NCBI RefSeq assembly: GCF_004114375.1
Contig: NZ_CP034692.1
Location: 248,001-312,000 of the forward strand
DNA: 64,000 nt
Source: Halorubrum sp. BOL3-1
Lineage (GTDB): Archaea; Halobacteriota; Halobacteria; Halobacteriales; Haloferacaceae
Reading direction: 5' to 3'
Made by a program: the position numbers and the translations under genes. Shown piece after piece: positions 1 through 8,554 of this stretch (within the stretch, counting starts at the first letter, position 1; each line of letters begins with the position of its first letter). The notes under the pieces are model-generated. The model had not been told where the DNA came from. It saw only the letters and a list, made by a program, of their open reading frames with translations, and did not search any database.

Positions 1-107
1 ATAAAACGGGCGTCGGAATTGTCTTGAACGTTTCCCGAGGATCCGTCGGCGGCGAGCCGACGACCGTCGACAGACCCTTGTTCGGACGCACCGAACCTCA
101 CGACGAG

Positions 108-1619
108 ATGGGTTCGCCGGACGGCGCTCCGCTTCCGACTGCGCCGGACCGGGACGCGGTCCGCGCCGCGACAGAGTCGGGGTCGCCGGGCACCGTCGTC
201 TGGCACCGCAAGGACCTGCGGATCGCGGACAACCCGGCGCTCGCGGCGGCCGCGGCGGAGTCGGACCGCCTGCTGCCGCTGTTCGTCTTCGACCCGGCCT
301 TCTACGACGAGCGCGGGATCGCCTGCGACGCCCGAATCGAGTTCCTCCACGACTGCCTGCGCGACCTCGACGGGCAGTACCGCGACGTCGGCGGCGCGGG
401 GCTGACGTACGCCCACGGCGACCCGCTCGACGCCCTCGGCCGGTTCGTCGACGCCGGGTGGAACGTCGTCGCGGCCGCGAGCGCGACCGGTCGGTACGGC
501 CGGCGACGAGACGAGCGCGCCCGCGAGCGACTCGGCGTCGAGTTCGTCTCGGGCGACGGTCTCGTCCGCGACGCGGACCGCCCCCGAGACGGCTGGAGCG
601 ACCGCGTCGAGTCGTGGCTCGCGGACGACCCGTTCGACTGGGACCCTCGGTCGGTCGAGATCGAGCGCGTCGGGACGGGGACCGATCCCGGCCGCGTGAG
701 CGACGCCTACGGCATCGACCCGACGAAGACGAGCGTCCCGACCGGCGGACGCGGCCCGGCGCGGGAGAAGCTCCGCGCGTTCACGGAACGGATCGCAGAC
801 TACCCGGGGTCGATCTCCTCGCCGGTCGACGCGCGGGAGGGGACGAGCGGGCTCTCGCCGTACCTGCGGTTCGGCTGTCTGTCGGTTCGAGAGGTCCACC
901 GACGCGTCGACGAGCGCGCGCCCGACGGCCGCGGGAAGTCCATGTTCGTCTCCCGACTGTTCTGGAACCGCCACTACACACAGAAGCTGCTCGACTGGCC
1001 GGGGTGGCTCGACCGGGCGGTGAACCCGGTGTACGAGGGGTTCAACCGCGACCGCCACGACCCCGACCTCGTCGCGGCGTGGAAGCGCGGCGAGACCGGA
1101 TTCCCGATGGTCGACGCAAGCATGCGGTGTCTGCGGGAGACGGGGTGGCTGAACTTCCGAATGCGGGCGCTGTGCGCGAGCTGCTACTTCCAGATCCTCC
1201 AGCAGCCGTGGCGGATCGGGGCCGACCACTTCTACGAACACCTGATCGACGGCGACGCCGCGATCAACTACACCCAGTGGCAGTCGCAGTGCGGCCTTGT
1301 CGGTCGCCCGGGACTACGATTGTACGACCCCCGCAAGCAGGTTCGCGATCAGGACCCCGAGGGCAAGTTCGTCACGCGGTGGGTTCCCGAACTCGACCCG
1401 CTCCCCGCCGCACACCTCGACGCCCCCGAGAAGGCGCCGCTTGCGGTCCAAGAGGAGTCGGGCGTCCGGATCGGTGAGGCGTACCCGTATCCCGTCGTCG
1501 ACTACGAGGCGGCCCGCAGCGAGTTCCGCGGGCGCTACGGGGCCGACCACGGCGACCCGCCGGGGTCGAGCGCGGGCGGCGGCGGGTCGTCGCAGACCGG
1601 CCTCGGCGATTTCGAGTGA
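108..1619 (+). CDS. phr: Cryptochrome/photolyase family flavoprotein
   Basis: Predicted FAD-binding DNA photolyase or cryptochrome. About 503 residues from the ATG at 108; a TTG at 24 in the same frame would add a low-complexity leader and is less likely. The photolyase alpha/beta domain starts near residue 28 with VVWHRKDLRIADNPAL. The C-terminal FAD domain has WNRHYTQKLLDWPG, TGFPMVDASMRCL and RALCASCYFQILQQPW. The usual substrate-pocket block is replaced by INYTQWQSQCG near residue 385, so it belongs to a divergent subgroup rather than the classical CPD class. The tail (SAGGGGSSQTGLGDFE) is a low-complexity linker. Whether it repairs DNA or senses light cannot be told from sequence alone. 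Confidence 0.85.
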   Translation: MGSPDGAPLPTAPDRDAVRAATESGSPGTVVWHRKDLRIADNPALAAAAAESDRLLPLFVFDPAFYDERGIACDARIEFLHDCLRDLDGQYRDVGGAGLTYAHGDPLDALGRFVDAGWNVVAAASATGRYGRRRDERARERLGVEFVSGDGLVRDADRPRDGWSDRVESWLADDPFDWDPRSVEIERVGTGTDPGRVSDAYGIDPTKTSVPTGGRGPAREKLRAFTERIADYPGSISSPVDAREGTSGLSPYLRFGCLSVREVHRRVDERAPDGRGKSMFVSRLFWNRHYTQKLLDWPGWLDRAVNPVYEGFNRDRHDPDLVAAWKRGETGFPMVDASMRCLRETGWLNFRMRALCASCYFQILQQPWRIGADHFYEHLIDGDAAINYTQWQSQCGLVGRPGLRLYDPRKQVRDQDPEGKFVTRWVPELDPLPAAHLDAPEKAPLAVQEESGVRIGEAYPYPVVDYEAARSEFRGRYGADHGDPPGSSAGGGGSSQTGLGDFE

Positions 1620-1703
1620 GCCGCCGAACCTGGTCGTCGCGGACCGGTCCGGATCCGTCCGCTCGTGGAAAGGTTCATACGGTCGTGTGTCGTATTGTAT
1701 TAC

Positions 1704-1937
1704 ATGAGCCAGAACGTCGGAGTGACGGACAAGCGAGTCAGAACCGCGGTCGGTGCGGTGGCCGGAACCGCCTCGCTAGCAACCCTCGCGGGCACCGGCC
1801 CCCTTCCCGCCCTCGCGGCCCCGGTGCTGGGCGTCGTCGCGCTCGCGATGCTCGCGACCGCCGCGACCGGTACCTGCGGGCTCTACGCGCTGATCGGTGT
1901 CGACACCTGCTCGGTCGACGCCGGCGGGTCGCGCTGA
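1704..1937 (+). CDS. Small YgaP-like (DUF2892-type) membrane protein
   Basis: A 77-residue protein from the ATG at 1704, preceded by an AT-rich TATA-like stretch (cgtattgtattac). Two hydrophobic segments (about residues 13-50) are followed by GTCGLYALIGVDTC, the Cys-containing end typical of the YgaP/DUF2892 membrane family. Function is unknown in this family; some members are joined to rhodanese domains, but none is present here. The family call rests on overall pattern. Confidence 0.7.
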   Translation: MSQNVGVTDKRVRTAVGAVAGTASLATLAGTGPLPALAAPVLGVVALAMLATAATGTCGLYALIGVDTCSVDAGGSR

Positions 1938-2117
1938 TCGACGCCGGCGAATAGTGCGAATGTCGGTGGTACGGGCCGTCAGTAGCTCTTCTCGGTCGAT
2001 CTGTCGACGGCAGGCTCAAGTGAGCGTAGTGCGTATTGGTCGCATGATCCACACCGACTCCAGCCGACGGCGCCTCGCGGCGGACTCTGATCCCGGTCCG
2101 AGCGGGGTGACCCCCCC

Positions 2118-3350
2118 ATGACCGACGATCCGACCGCCCTCGTGATCGGCGGCGGGGCGACGGGGACGGGGATCGCCAGGGACCTCGCGATCCGGGGCGT
2201 CGACGTGACGCTCGTCGACCGCGGCGGGCTCGGAAGCGGAACCTCCGGGCGCTCGCACGGCCTCCTCCACAGCGGGGCCCGGTACGCGGAGGCCGACCCC
2301 GAGGGCGCCCGCGAGTGTATCGAGGAGAACCGGACGCTCCGCAGGGTCGCCGGCGCCTGCGTCCGCGACACCGGCGGCCTGTTCGTTCGCCTCACCGACG
2401 ATGATCCGGACTACCTCGAAGAGAAGCTCGCGGCCTGCGAGGCGGTCGGGATCGGGACGGAACGGCTCACCGAGGAGTCCGTCCGCGACCGCGTTCCGGG
2501 CCTCGCCAGCGACGTCGAGGAGGCGTTCTCCGTCCCCGACGGCGTTATCTACCCGTCGCGGCTGGTGGCGGCCAACGCCGCCGACGCCGAACGACACGGG
2601 GCGACCGTCCGCCCGCACGCGCCCGTCGAGGACGTGACGGTCCGCGACGGCGGGATCGGGTCCGTCCGCGTCGGCGGCGCGGTGGACGCGACGCTGACGC
2701 CGGACGTCGCCGTGAACGCCACCGGGGCGTGGGCGGACGCGATCGGGGAGATGGCCGGCGTCGACGTCGGAATGGCGCCGAGCCGCGGCGTGATGGTCTC
2801 GGTCGAGCACGACGGGCTGGAGCCGGTGTTGAACCGGTGTCGTGACCCCGACGACGGCGACATCGTCGTGCCCCACGACGGTGAAGTCGTGTTGGGGACG
2901 ACGAGCGTCCCCGTCTCCGACCCCGACGACTACGAGACCGCCGACTGGGAGGTCGAGCGGTCGGTCGAGGAGTGCGCCGCGATGCTCCCCGCGGTCGCGG
3001 ACGCGCCGACCGTTCGGACGTGGTGGGGCGTTCGTCCGCTGTACGCGCCCGACGAGACGGAGCAGGACCGCCGGGGCATCTCCCGCGGCTTCACGCTGCT
3101 CGACCACGAACGCGACGGCGCCGCCGGGCTGTACAGCGTCGTCGGCGGAAAGCTGACCACCTATCGACGGATGGCCGAGACGACCGCCGACGAGGTCTGC
3201 GAGCGGCTGGGGGTCGACGCCCCCTGCGAGACCGCGACTCAGCGGCTCGCTCACGCCGACGACCCGGACCGGTTGGACGAGCTCGTCGAGGCGTACGGCG
3301 GCGCGAACCCGACCGACCGCGACGTGGTCGACGCGCCCGCTGACGACTGA
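2118..3350 (+). CDS. FAD-dependent glycerol-3-phosphate dehydrogenase-like oxidoreductase (GlpA-like)
   Basis: A 410-residue DAO-type flavoprotein. The N-terminal Rossmann dinucleotide motif is VIGGGATGTGIARDLA, followed by the GlpA/GlpD hallmark SHGLLHSGARYA. The substrate-side motif VVGGKLTTYRRMAE lies near residue 345. It probably oxidises glycerol 3-phosphate or a related 2-hydroxy acid. Haloarchaeal GlpA is normally well over 500 residues, with a C-terminal Cys-rich BFD-like [2Fe-2S] domain. This protein stops shortly after the FAD domain and no glpB/glpC partners follow, so the electron acceptor and exact substrate are uncertain. Confidence 0.75.
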   Translation: MTDDPTALVIGGGATGTGIARDLAIRGVDVTLVDRGGLGSGTSGRSHGLLHSGARYAEADPEGARECIEENRTLRRVAGACVRDTGGLFVRLTDDDPDYLEEKLAACEAVGIGTERLTEESVRDRVPGLASDVEEAFSVPDGVIYPSRLVAANAADAERHGATVRPHAPVEDVTVRDGGIGSVRVGGAVDATLTPDVAVNATGAWADAIGEMAGVDVGMAPSRGVMVSVEHDGLEPVLNRCRDPDDGDIVVPHDGEVVLGTTSVPVSDPDDYETADWEVERSVEECAAMLPAVADAPTVRTWWGVRPLYAPDETEQDRRGISRGFTLLDHERDGAAGLYSVVGGKLTTYRRMAETTADEVCERLGVDAPCETATQRLAHADDPDRLDELVEAYGGANPTDRDVVDAPADD

Positions 3351-3456
3351 CGGCGGTGGCCATCGCCGGCGGGGAGAGAGAAACCGATCCGCGAAGCGGC
3401 CACGGGGTTCGAGGCTGAACCACGGGGTTGAGGCTCCGACGGCGCGACCGATCGGT

Positions 3457-3867
3457 ATGCCAGTCGCGACGGTCGACGAGACGGCGACCCACGAGGTAGC
3501 GATCACCGAGGAGACGATAGAGGCGTTCGCCGCGCTCTCCGGCGACGGGAACCCGATCCACCTCGACGACGAGTACGCCGCCGAGACGATGTTCGGCGGC
3601 CGCGTCGCGCACGGGGTCCTCTCGGCCGCGGTCGTCTCCGGGGCGCTCGCGCGGCTCTCCGGCGACATCGTCTACCTCTCGCAGGACCTCTCGTTCGAGA
3701 ACCCAGTCTTTCCGGGTGAGACGGTGGAGGCGACCGTCCGCGTCACCGACGACCTCGGCGGTGACCGGCTCGCGGTCGAGACGACCGCGACCGTCCCCGC
3801 CCGCGGCGAGCGCGTCCTCTCGGGGGAGGCGACGGTGCTGTCGGTGCCGCACGGAGACGGTGACTGA
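3457..3867 (+). CDS. MaoC family (R)-specific enoyl-CoA hydratase-like protein
   Basis: A 136-residue single hot-dog domain. The hydratase-2 motif is clear: FAALSGDGNPIHLDDEYA (catalytic Asp and His) then FGGRVAHGVLSAAVVSGAL. The family hydrates trans-2-enoyl-CoA to (R)-3-hydroxyacyl-CoA in fatty-acid or PHA-type metabolism. It lies alone, 107 bp after the oxidoreductase, with its own upstream region. Substrate length is not visible. Confidence 0.85.
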   Translation: MPVATVDETATHEVAITEETIEAFAALSGDGNPIHLDDEYAAETMFGGRVAHGVLSAAVVSGALARLSGDIVYLSQDLSFENPVFPGETVEATVRVTDDLGGDRLAVETTATVPARGERVLSGEATVLSVPHGDGD

Positions 3868-4059
3868 CCGACCGCCGAAGGTGGACATCTAGCCGATAGC
3901 ACACATAAACGGTACGACGATTAGCGGCGGCGCGTGCCTGCGAGCGCCCGAAGGGCGCGAGACAGCACGCGCGAGGGAGTCGGCGGCGACCACCGGGAGC
4001 CGCCGACGAGGCTGGGGAGGCGTGAGGTGCTGTGCGGGGCGGGGTGGGACTTGAAGGGG

Positions 4060-4153
4060 CAGTCGGGAGGCGGGCGTAGACGACGCAAGGACCGCAGGAA
4101 CGAGCGGAGCGAGTGACGAGGACCGCAGCGAGTGTACGCCCGCCTCCCGACTG
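4060..4153. repeat. Long stem-loop intergenic repeat, 19-bp perfect inverted repeat
   Basis: Bases 4060-4078 and 4135-4153 are exact inverted complements (19 bp), separated by 56 nt. The loop contains acgagcggagcgagtgacga, a purine-rich GAGCG motif common between haloarchaeal genes. Smaller hairpins lie just upstream (gcgcccgaagggcgc near 3950 and GGCGGC/GCCGCC near 3980-4005). The whole 3868-4276 gap has no convincing gene. It may be a mobile intergenic repeat or a structured RNA. Confidence 0.7.
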
Positions 4154-4276
4154 GCTGGGGCTTCGGAGTGGTTCGCGTCGATCAACGATTTATAAACGGA
4201 AACGACACCGTACAGCCGAGCGGCCGGGGCTTCAGCGGTGTTCGCCGCCGATCGCTCATCGGCTATTTATAAACGG
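4151..4276 (-). repeat. Degenerate direct duplication ending in TATA-like boxes
   Basis: Two copies of a roughly 50-bp block (4151-4200 and 4219-4276) share ggctggggcttc or its variant, then gtgttcgc..gatc, and both end in atttataaacgg. The second copy ends at the stop codon of the minus-strand synthase gene. They may be duplicated promoter or 3' regions; direction of use is unclear. Confidence 0.5.
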
Positions 4277-5344
4277 TCAGCCGCGCCACCGAAGCACGGT
4301 CGCGGACCAGGTATAGCCCGTTCCGGCCGCGAGCAGGCAGACGAGGTCGCCGGCTTCGAGGCGGTTGGCCTCGACGCCCCGCTCCAGCGCGAGCGCCTGG
4401 TCGACGCTCTGGACGTGGCCGAACTCGTCGAGGTAGTAGCCGTCGCGCGCGGAGTCGAGTCCGAGTTCGTCGAGGACGCGCTCGTGAAACGACCGCTTCA
4501 TGTGGGTGAGCGCGACGTAGTTTAGCTCGTCGCGGTCGAACCCGGACCGGTCTAACGCCTCGTCGGCGACCGAGAGGTACGCCGGCAGCGAGACGGGGCC
4601 AAGCCGCCTTTTCATTCCGTCGGGGTCGGGAACGCCGAGCGTGTGGAGCCCCTCGCGGACCGTCTCTTCGCTCGGCGGGCGCTTCGACCCGCCAGCGGGC
4701 ATCACCACGTCGTCCGCGAACGAGCCGTCCGTCTCGGCCGCGCTCGCCTCGACGATCGCCCGCGCTCGGCCGCCGAAGGGGGCGGTGTCGTCGGTGTCGC
4801 CGTCGTCGCCTCGTGCGCTTTCCGACGCCGCCTCGACGACGAACGCGCTCGCGCCGCTGCCGAAGTTGAACATGAACGAGCTGTCCTCGTTCGCGTAGTC
4901 CACGAGGTCCTCCTCGCGGCTGGCGGCGACGAGCAGCGCGGTCCCGATCGGCTCCGTCCGCAGCTGCGCGGTCACCTGCCGTAGCGCGATCGGAGCGCCC
5001 GCACAGAGCGTGTAGCTCTCGGTCGCGTACGCGTTCGTCGCGCCGAGCCGGTCGGTGATCGCCGCCGCCGCCGACCAGACGACGTGGTCTTTGTACTCCG
5101 AGCCGTGATAGACGACGACGTCGAGGTCGGTCGGGTCGAGATCCGCGTCCGCGAGGGCCGCCTCGGCCGCCGCCACGCTCATCTCCGTCGCGTGGTCGCC
5201 GTCGGGCGGGCAGACGCGCTTCTCGCGGACGCCCATCTTCTCGACGACGACGTCCTCCGGGATCCCGCTCTCGGCGGCGATCTCCGCGCCCGTGACCGTC
5301 TCGTCCGGGACGTACGTCCCGAGTCCGGTGATCGAGACGGTCAT
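4277..5344 (-). CDS. 3-oxoacyl-ACP synthase III / thiolase-fold condensing enzyme
   Basis: A 355-residue FabH/HMG-CoA-synthase-like protein, N-terminus VSITGLGTYVPDETVTG. The nucleophile is Cys114 in SYTLCAGAPIA. The second half has LTHMKRSFHERVLDELGL (active-site His) and GHVQSVDQALAL in the position of the family GNxxS motif. It probably condenses an acyl-CoA with a second thioester. Gene order next to a Liv transporter, an acyl-CoA ligase and a hydrolase suggests a role in acyl-CoA metabolism rather than core lipid synthesis. The substrate is unknown. Confidence 0.75.
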   Translation of the reverse strand: MTVSITGLGTYVPDETVTGAEIAAESGIPEDVVVEKMGVREKRVCPPDGDHATEMSVAAAEAALADADLDPTDLDVVVYHGSEYKDHVVWSAAAAITDRLGATNAYATESYTLCAGAPIALRQVTAQLRTEPIGTALLVAASREEDLVDYANEDSSFMFNFGSGASAFVVEAASESARGDDGDTDDTAPFGGRARAIVEASAAETDGSFADDVVMPAGGSKRPPSEETVREGLHTLGVPDPDGMKRRLGPVSLPAYLSVADEALDRSGFDRDELNYVALTHMKRSFHERVLDELGLDSARDGYYLDEFGHVQSVDQALALERGVEANRLEAGDLVCLLAAGTGYTWSATVLRWRG

Positions 5345-5473
5345 CGGTTCGCTCCGGCGCCGCGGTGGCTCTCTCGGGAGGGGCGGTTCGATCCGTCTCG
5401 TCGCGTAGCGTGTGTCATGTGTCGAGTGTGAGTCGCGTGTCGATGTGTCGTCGATCGTCGCGAGCCGGCGACG

Positions 5474-6658
5474 CTACCGGAAGTAGCGCCGCAGGTGGTC
5501 CGGGAGCCGCTTCCCGACGGTGCCACCGAGTCTGTCGCGCAGCGTTCCGAGGATGCCGTTCGGGACGTAGAGGACGAACAGCACGAAGACGATCCCGAGG
5601 TACAGCGGGGCGCGCCCGTCGACGGCCGTGTTGACGAACAGCTCCAGGCTGACGCCGAAGAGGTCGGCCTCCAGGACGCTCGCCGGGAGACCCTCGCGCA
5701 ACAGCGTCGCGATCCCGCCGCTCTCGGTGGAGAGGACGTCCTCCAGCCCCTGATTGAACAGGGTCCCGTAGACCGGGCCCGCGAGGGTGCCGAACCCGCC
5801 GACGATCGTCGTGATCAGCGCGTCGGCGGTGACGAGGAAGTAGAACGTCCCGTCGGGCGCGACCGACCGCGAGTAGGCGGCGAAGATCCCGCCGGCGATC
5901 GCCCCGAAGAACCCGCTGATGGCGAACGCCGCGAGCTTGAACCGGTAGGTCGCGTAGCCGACGGCGCGGGCCCGCTCCTCGTTCTCGCGGATCGCGATCA
6001 TCACGCGTCCGAACGGCGAGTGGACGATCCGCTGCATCGCGAAGTAACAGATCACGACGACGATCCCGAGCGCGTAGTACGAGACAACCGTCGCCGAGAG
6101 GTCGATCCCCAGCCCGAGCAGGTTCTCGACGCTCTCGCCGGTGAGCCGTCCCACGTCGAGGCTGAGGGCGTCGACGTAGGGGACGCCGACCGCGAGCGCG
6201 TCGCCGCTCACCGTCGCGCCCTCGGTCGGGTTCGTCGAGACGTACCCCCACGACCGGATCAGCTCGTAGATCACCTGCGCGAACCCGAGCGTGATCATCG
6301 CGAAGTAGACCCCCGTGAGCCGGAACGACACCGACCCGATGACGAGCGCGAGCAGGGCGGCCAGTACCGCACCCAAGAGCAGGGTGAACATGAACGGCGT
6401 CCCGCCGGGGATCCCCGGAATCTGTCCGTTCGCGGCGAGGACGACGAAGTAGCCGCCGGTCCCGAAGAACGCCGCGTGTCCGAACGAGAGGTAGCCGGTG
6501 TAGCCGCTGATAAAGTCGAAGCTCATCGCGAACAGCCCCATGTACAGCACCACGATCATGAACGTGACCGCCGGGAGGAACGCCTCCGCGAGCGGCTCGA
6601 CCGGGGTCGCGAGCAGCGCCTCGTAGACGAGCGGGTACAGCAGGAACCCGACTATCAC
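5474..6658 (-). CDS. livM: Branched-chain amino acid-type ABC transporter permease (LivM)
   Basis: A 394-residue integral membrane permease from a GTG at 6658, with about ten hydrophobic segments. The LivM motif SGYTGYLSFGHAAFFGTGGY is near residue 50, and the cytoplasmic coupling loop IAIRENEERARAVGYATYR is near residue 220. It pairs with LivH to form the membrane channel. The frame is open upstream with no standard start, and an ATT preceded by GGAGG overlaps the livH stop (tail cATTAg at about 6808). An acidic extension of 50 residues is therefore possible, giving 5474-6808. Confidence 0.88.
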   Translation of the reverse strand: MIVGFLLYPLVYEALLATPVEPLAEAFLPAVTFMIVVLYMGLFAMSFDFISGYTGYLSFGHAAFFGTGGYFVVLAANGQIPGIPGGTPFMFTLLLGAVLAALLALVIGSVSFRLTGVYFAMITLGFAQVIYELIRSWGYVSTNPTEGATVSGDALAVGVPYVDALSLDVGRLTGESVENLLGLGIDLSATVVSYYALGIVVVICYFAMQRIVHSPFGRVMIAIRENEERARAVGYATYRFKLAAFAISGFFGAIAGGIFAAYSRSVAPDGTFYFLVTADALITTIVGGFGTLAGPVYGTLFNQGLEDVLSTESGGIATLLREGLPASVLEADLFGVSLELFVNTAVDGRAPLYLGIVFVLFVLYVPNGILGTLRDRLGGTVGKRLPDHLRRYFR

Positions 6659-6803
6659 GGCCGCGTGGACGGCGTGGTCCCGGAGGTAGTCGCGGAGCCC
6701 GCGGTCGCCGCGACCCCGGGCCGCGCGCTCGGTCGCGACGGAGTCGTCGTCCGAAACGTCACCGTCGTCCGAAACGTCGCCGTCGTCGGGGATGTCGGGA
6801 TCG

Positions 6804-7859
6804 CTAATGGCCTCCCACCTCCTCGACGCCGTAAAGCCCCTGCGGGCGGATGATCAGCATCACCACGAGCAGGAGGAAGATGGTCACCTCGGAGAGGCCG
6901 GGGAAGGTGACGATCCCGGTGGTGAAAAGCCACGTCGTCACCGAGTCCGCGATCCCGACGATGCCCGCCGCGACGAGCGTCCCGGTGAAGCTCCCGAGTC
7001 CGCCGATGATGACGACGACGAACGCGTACAACAGGACGTCGATGCTCAACAGGACGCTCGGCCCCCAGATCGGGTCCCACATCAGCAGGACGCCGCCGAC
7101 CGCGGCCAGCCCGGTACCGACGCCGAACACGACGGTGAACGCCCGTCGAACGTCGACGCCGAGCGCCTGGACCATCTCGGTGTCCTCGCTGCCGGCGCGG
7201 ATGTAGAGCCCGTACAGCGTCTTCGTCAGGAACGCCCAGACCGCGACCGCGACGAGCGCGCCGATCGCGACCTCGAAGAGGTAGAGCCGCCTGACGCCGA
7301 CGCCGAGCAGCTCGGTCCGACCCAACAGCGCATCCGGAGCGGTGGCCATGGGCGCCTGCCACTGGGGGTCCGGCTGGATCCCGCGGAGCGTCAGGACGAT
7401 CCGAGCCAGCTCCTCGATGATGAGGGAGACGCCGAACGTCAACAGGATCTGGTAGGTGGGCGTCCGGTCGTAGATCGGTCGGATCAGCGTCACCTCCATC
7501 GCGCTGCCGGCGGCGGTGGTGACCGCGAACACTAACGCCAGCGCGACGAAGAAGACGAGTATCGTCGCGAGCGACCCGGTGTTCGCGCCGACGACGAGGA
7601 CTAAGACGAGTCCCCCGAGGTACGCGCCGACCATCGCGACCGCGCCGTGCGCGAAGTTGAGCACGCCCATCAGCCCGAAGACGAGCGTCAGCCCGACGGC
7701 GATGGTGAAGTACACCGCGCCCTTGCCGATCCCCTCGGCCAGCACGCGGGCGGCGGTCTGGAGCCCGTCGACCGCGCTGCCCGTCGCGAGCAGCGCGCCC
7801 GGGTCGACGAGCGACGCGGCCTGCGGAGCGACCGCACCGGCGAGCGTTCCGAGGCTCAT
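6804..7859 (-). CDS. livH: Branched-chain amino acid-type ABC transporter permease (LivH)
   Basis: A 351-residue permease. The N-terminal region carries a membrane-targeting hydrophobic helix, then GVLNFAHGAVAMVGAYLG, the LivH signature. GSEDTEMVQALGVDVRRAF is the coupling loop that contacts the ATPases. Its ATG overlaps the livF stop by four bases (ATGA), so the two are translationally coupled. It is the second gene from the end of the livK-G-F-H-M operon. Confidence 0.9.
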   Translation of the reverse strand: MSLGTLAGAVAPQAASLVDPGALLATGSAVDGLQTAARVLAEGIGKGAVYFTIAVGLTLVFGLMGVLNFAHGAVAMVGAYLGGLVLVLVVGANTGSLATILVFFVALALVFAVTTAAGSAMEVTLIRPIYDRTPTYQILLTFGVSLIIEELARIVLTLRGIQPDPQWQAPMATAPDALLGRTELLGVGVRRLYLFEVAIGALVAVAVWAFLTKTLYGLYIRAGSEDTEMVQALGVDVRRAFTVVFGVGTGLAAVGGVLLMWDPIWGPSVLLSIDVLLYAFVVVIIGGLGSFTGTLVAAGIVGIADSVTTWLFTTGIVTFPGLSEVTIFLLLVVMLIIRPQGLYGVEEVGGH

Positions 7860-8554
7860 GCGGTGAGGTACCTCCGGATGCGCTCGTCGTCGCTCGTGAC
7901 GCCGGCGGTGTCGCCCTCCTCGACGACGACGCCGTGGTCGACGAGGTAGAAGCGGTCGGCCAGGTCCATCGCCAGCCGGAAGTTCTGTTCGACGAGGACC
8001 ATCGTCGTGTCCGCGGAGGCCGCGCGCAGCGCCTCAACGACGTCCTCGACGATCTGCGGCGCGAGCCCCTCGCTCGGCTCGTCGACGAGTAACAGGTCGT
8101 TGTTCCCGGCCATGCCGCGCGCGATGGCGAGCATCTGCTGTTGCCCGCCGCTCAGGTCGCCGGCCTCCTTGTCGCTGAAGCGTTCGAGCGCGGGGAACAG
8201 CTCGAAGGCCTCGCGGATGCGGTCACCGGGGTCGGCCGCCGAGTGCGCGGCGACCCGGAGGTTCTCCTCGGCGGTGAGATGCGAGAACACGCGCCGCTCC
8301 TCGGGCACCCACCCCATTCCGCGGGCGGCGATCTCGTGGGGTTCCATCCCCGTCACGTCCGTCCCGTCGAACCGGACCGTCCCCTCGCGGGGCGGCGTCA
8401 GCCCGAGCGCGGTGCGGAGCGTCGTCGTCTTTCCGACCCCGTTGCGCCCGACCAGGGCGACGATCTCGCCCGCCTCGACCGACAGGGACAGTCCCTGGAG
8501 GATGTGGCTCTCGCCGTAGTAGGTGTGGACGCCGTCGAGTTCGAGGAATGTCAC
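7856..8554 (-). CDS. livF: ABC transporter ATP-binding protein (LivF)
   Basis: A 232-residue ATPase. Walker A is GRNGVGKTT (near residue 37), the signature is LSGGQQQMLAIARG, Walker B is LLLVDEP, and the H-loop equivalent is at VLVEQN. Length and order fit LivF. It overlaps livG by four bases (ATGA at 8551-8554) and livH by four bases, showing tight coupling in the operon. Confidence 0.92.
   Translation of the reverse strand: MTFLELDGVHTYYGESHILQGLSLSVEAGEIVALVGRNGVGKTTTLRTALGLTPPREGTVRFDGTDVTGMEPHEIAARGMGWVPEERRVFSHLTAEENLRVAAHSAADPGDRIREAFELFPALERFSDKEAGDLSGGQQQMLAIARGMAGNNDLLLVDEPSEGLAPQIVEDVVEALRAASADTTMVLVEQNFRLAMDLADRFYLVDHGVVVEEGDTAGVTSDDERIRRYLTA

Noticed and set aside
2016-3668. 550-codon frame antisense to the GlpA-like gene
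   Set aside because: A mirror of high-GC codon bias; Arg/Pro/Ala-rich with no motif, and the sense strand has a clear flavoprotein.
3934-4185. Short frames within the stem-loop repeat
   Set aside because: They are Arg/Gly-rich by-products of the repeat and lie on both strands.
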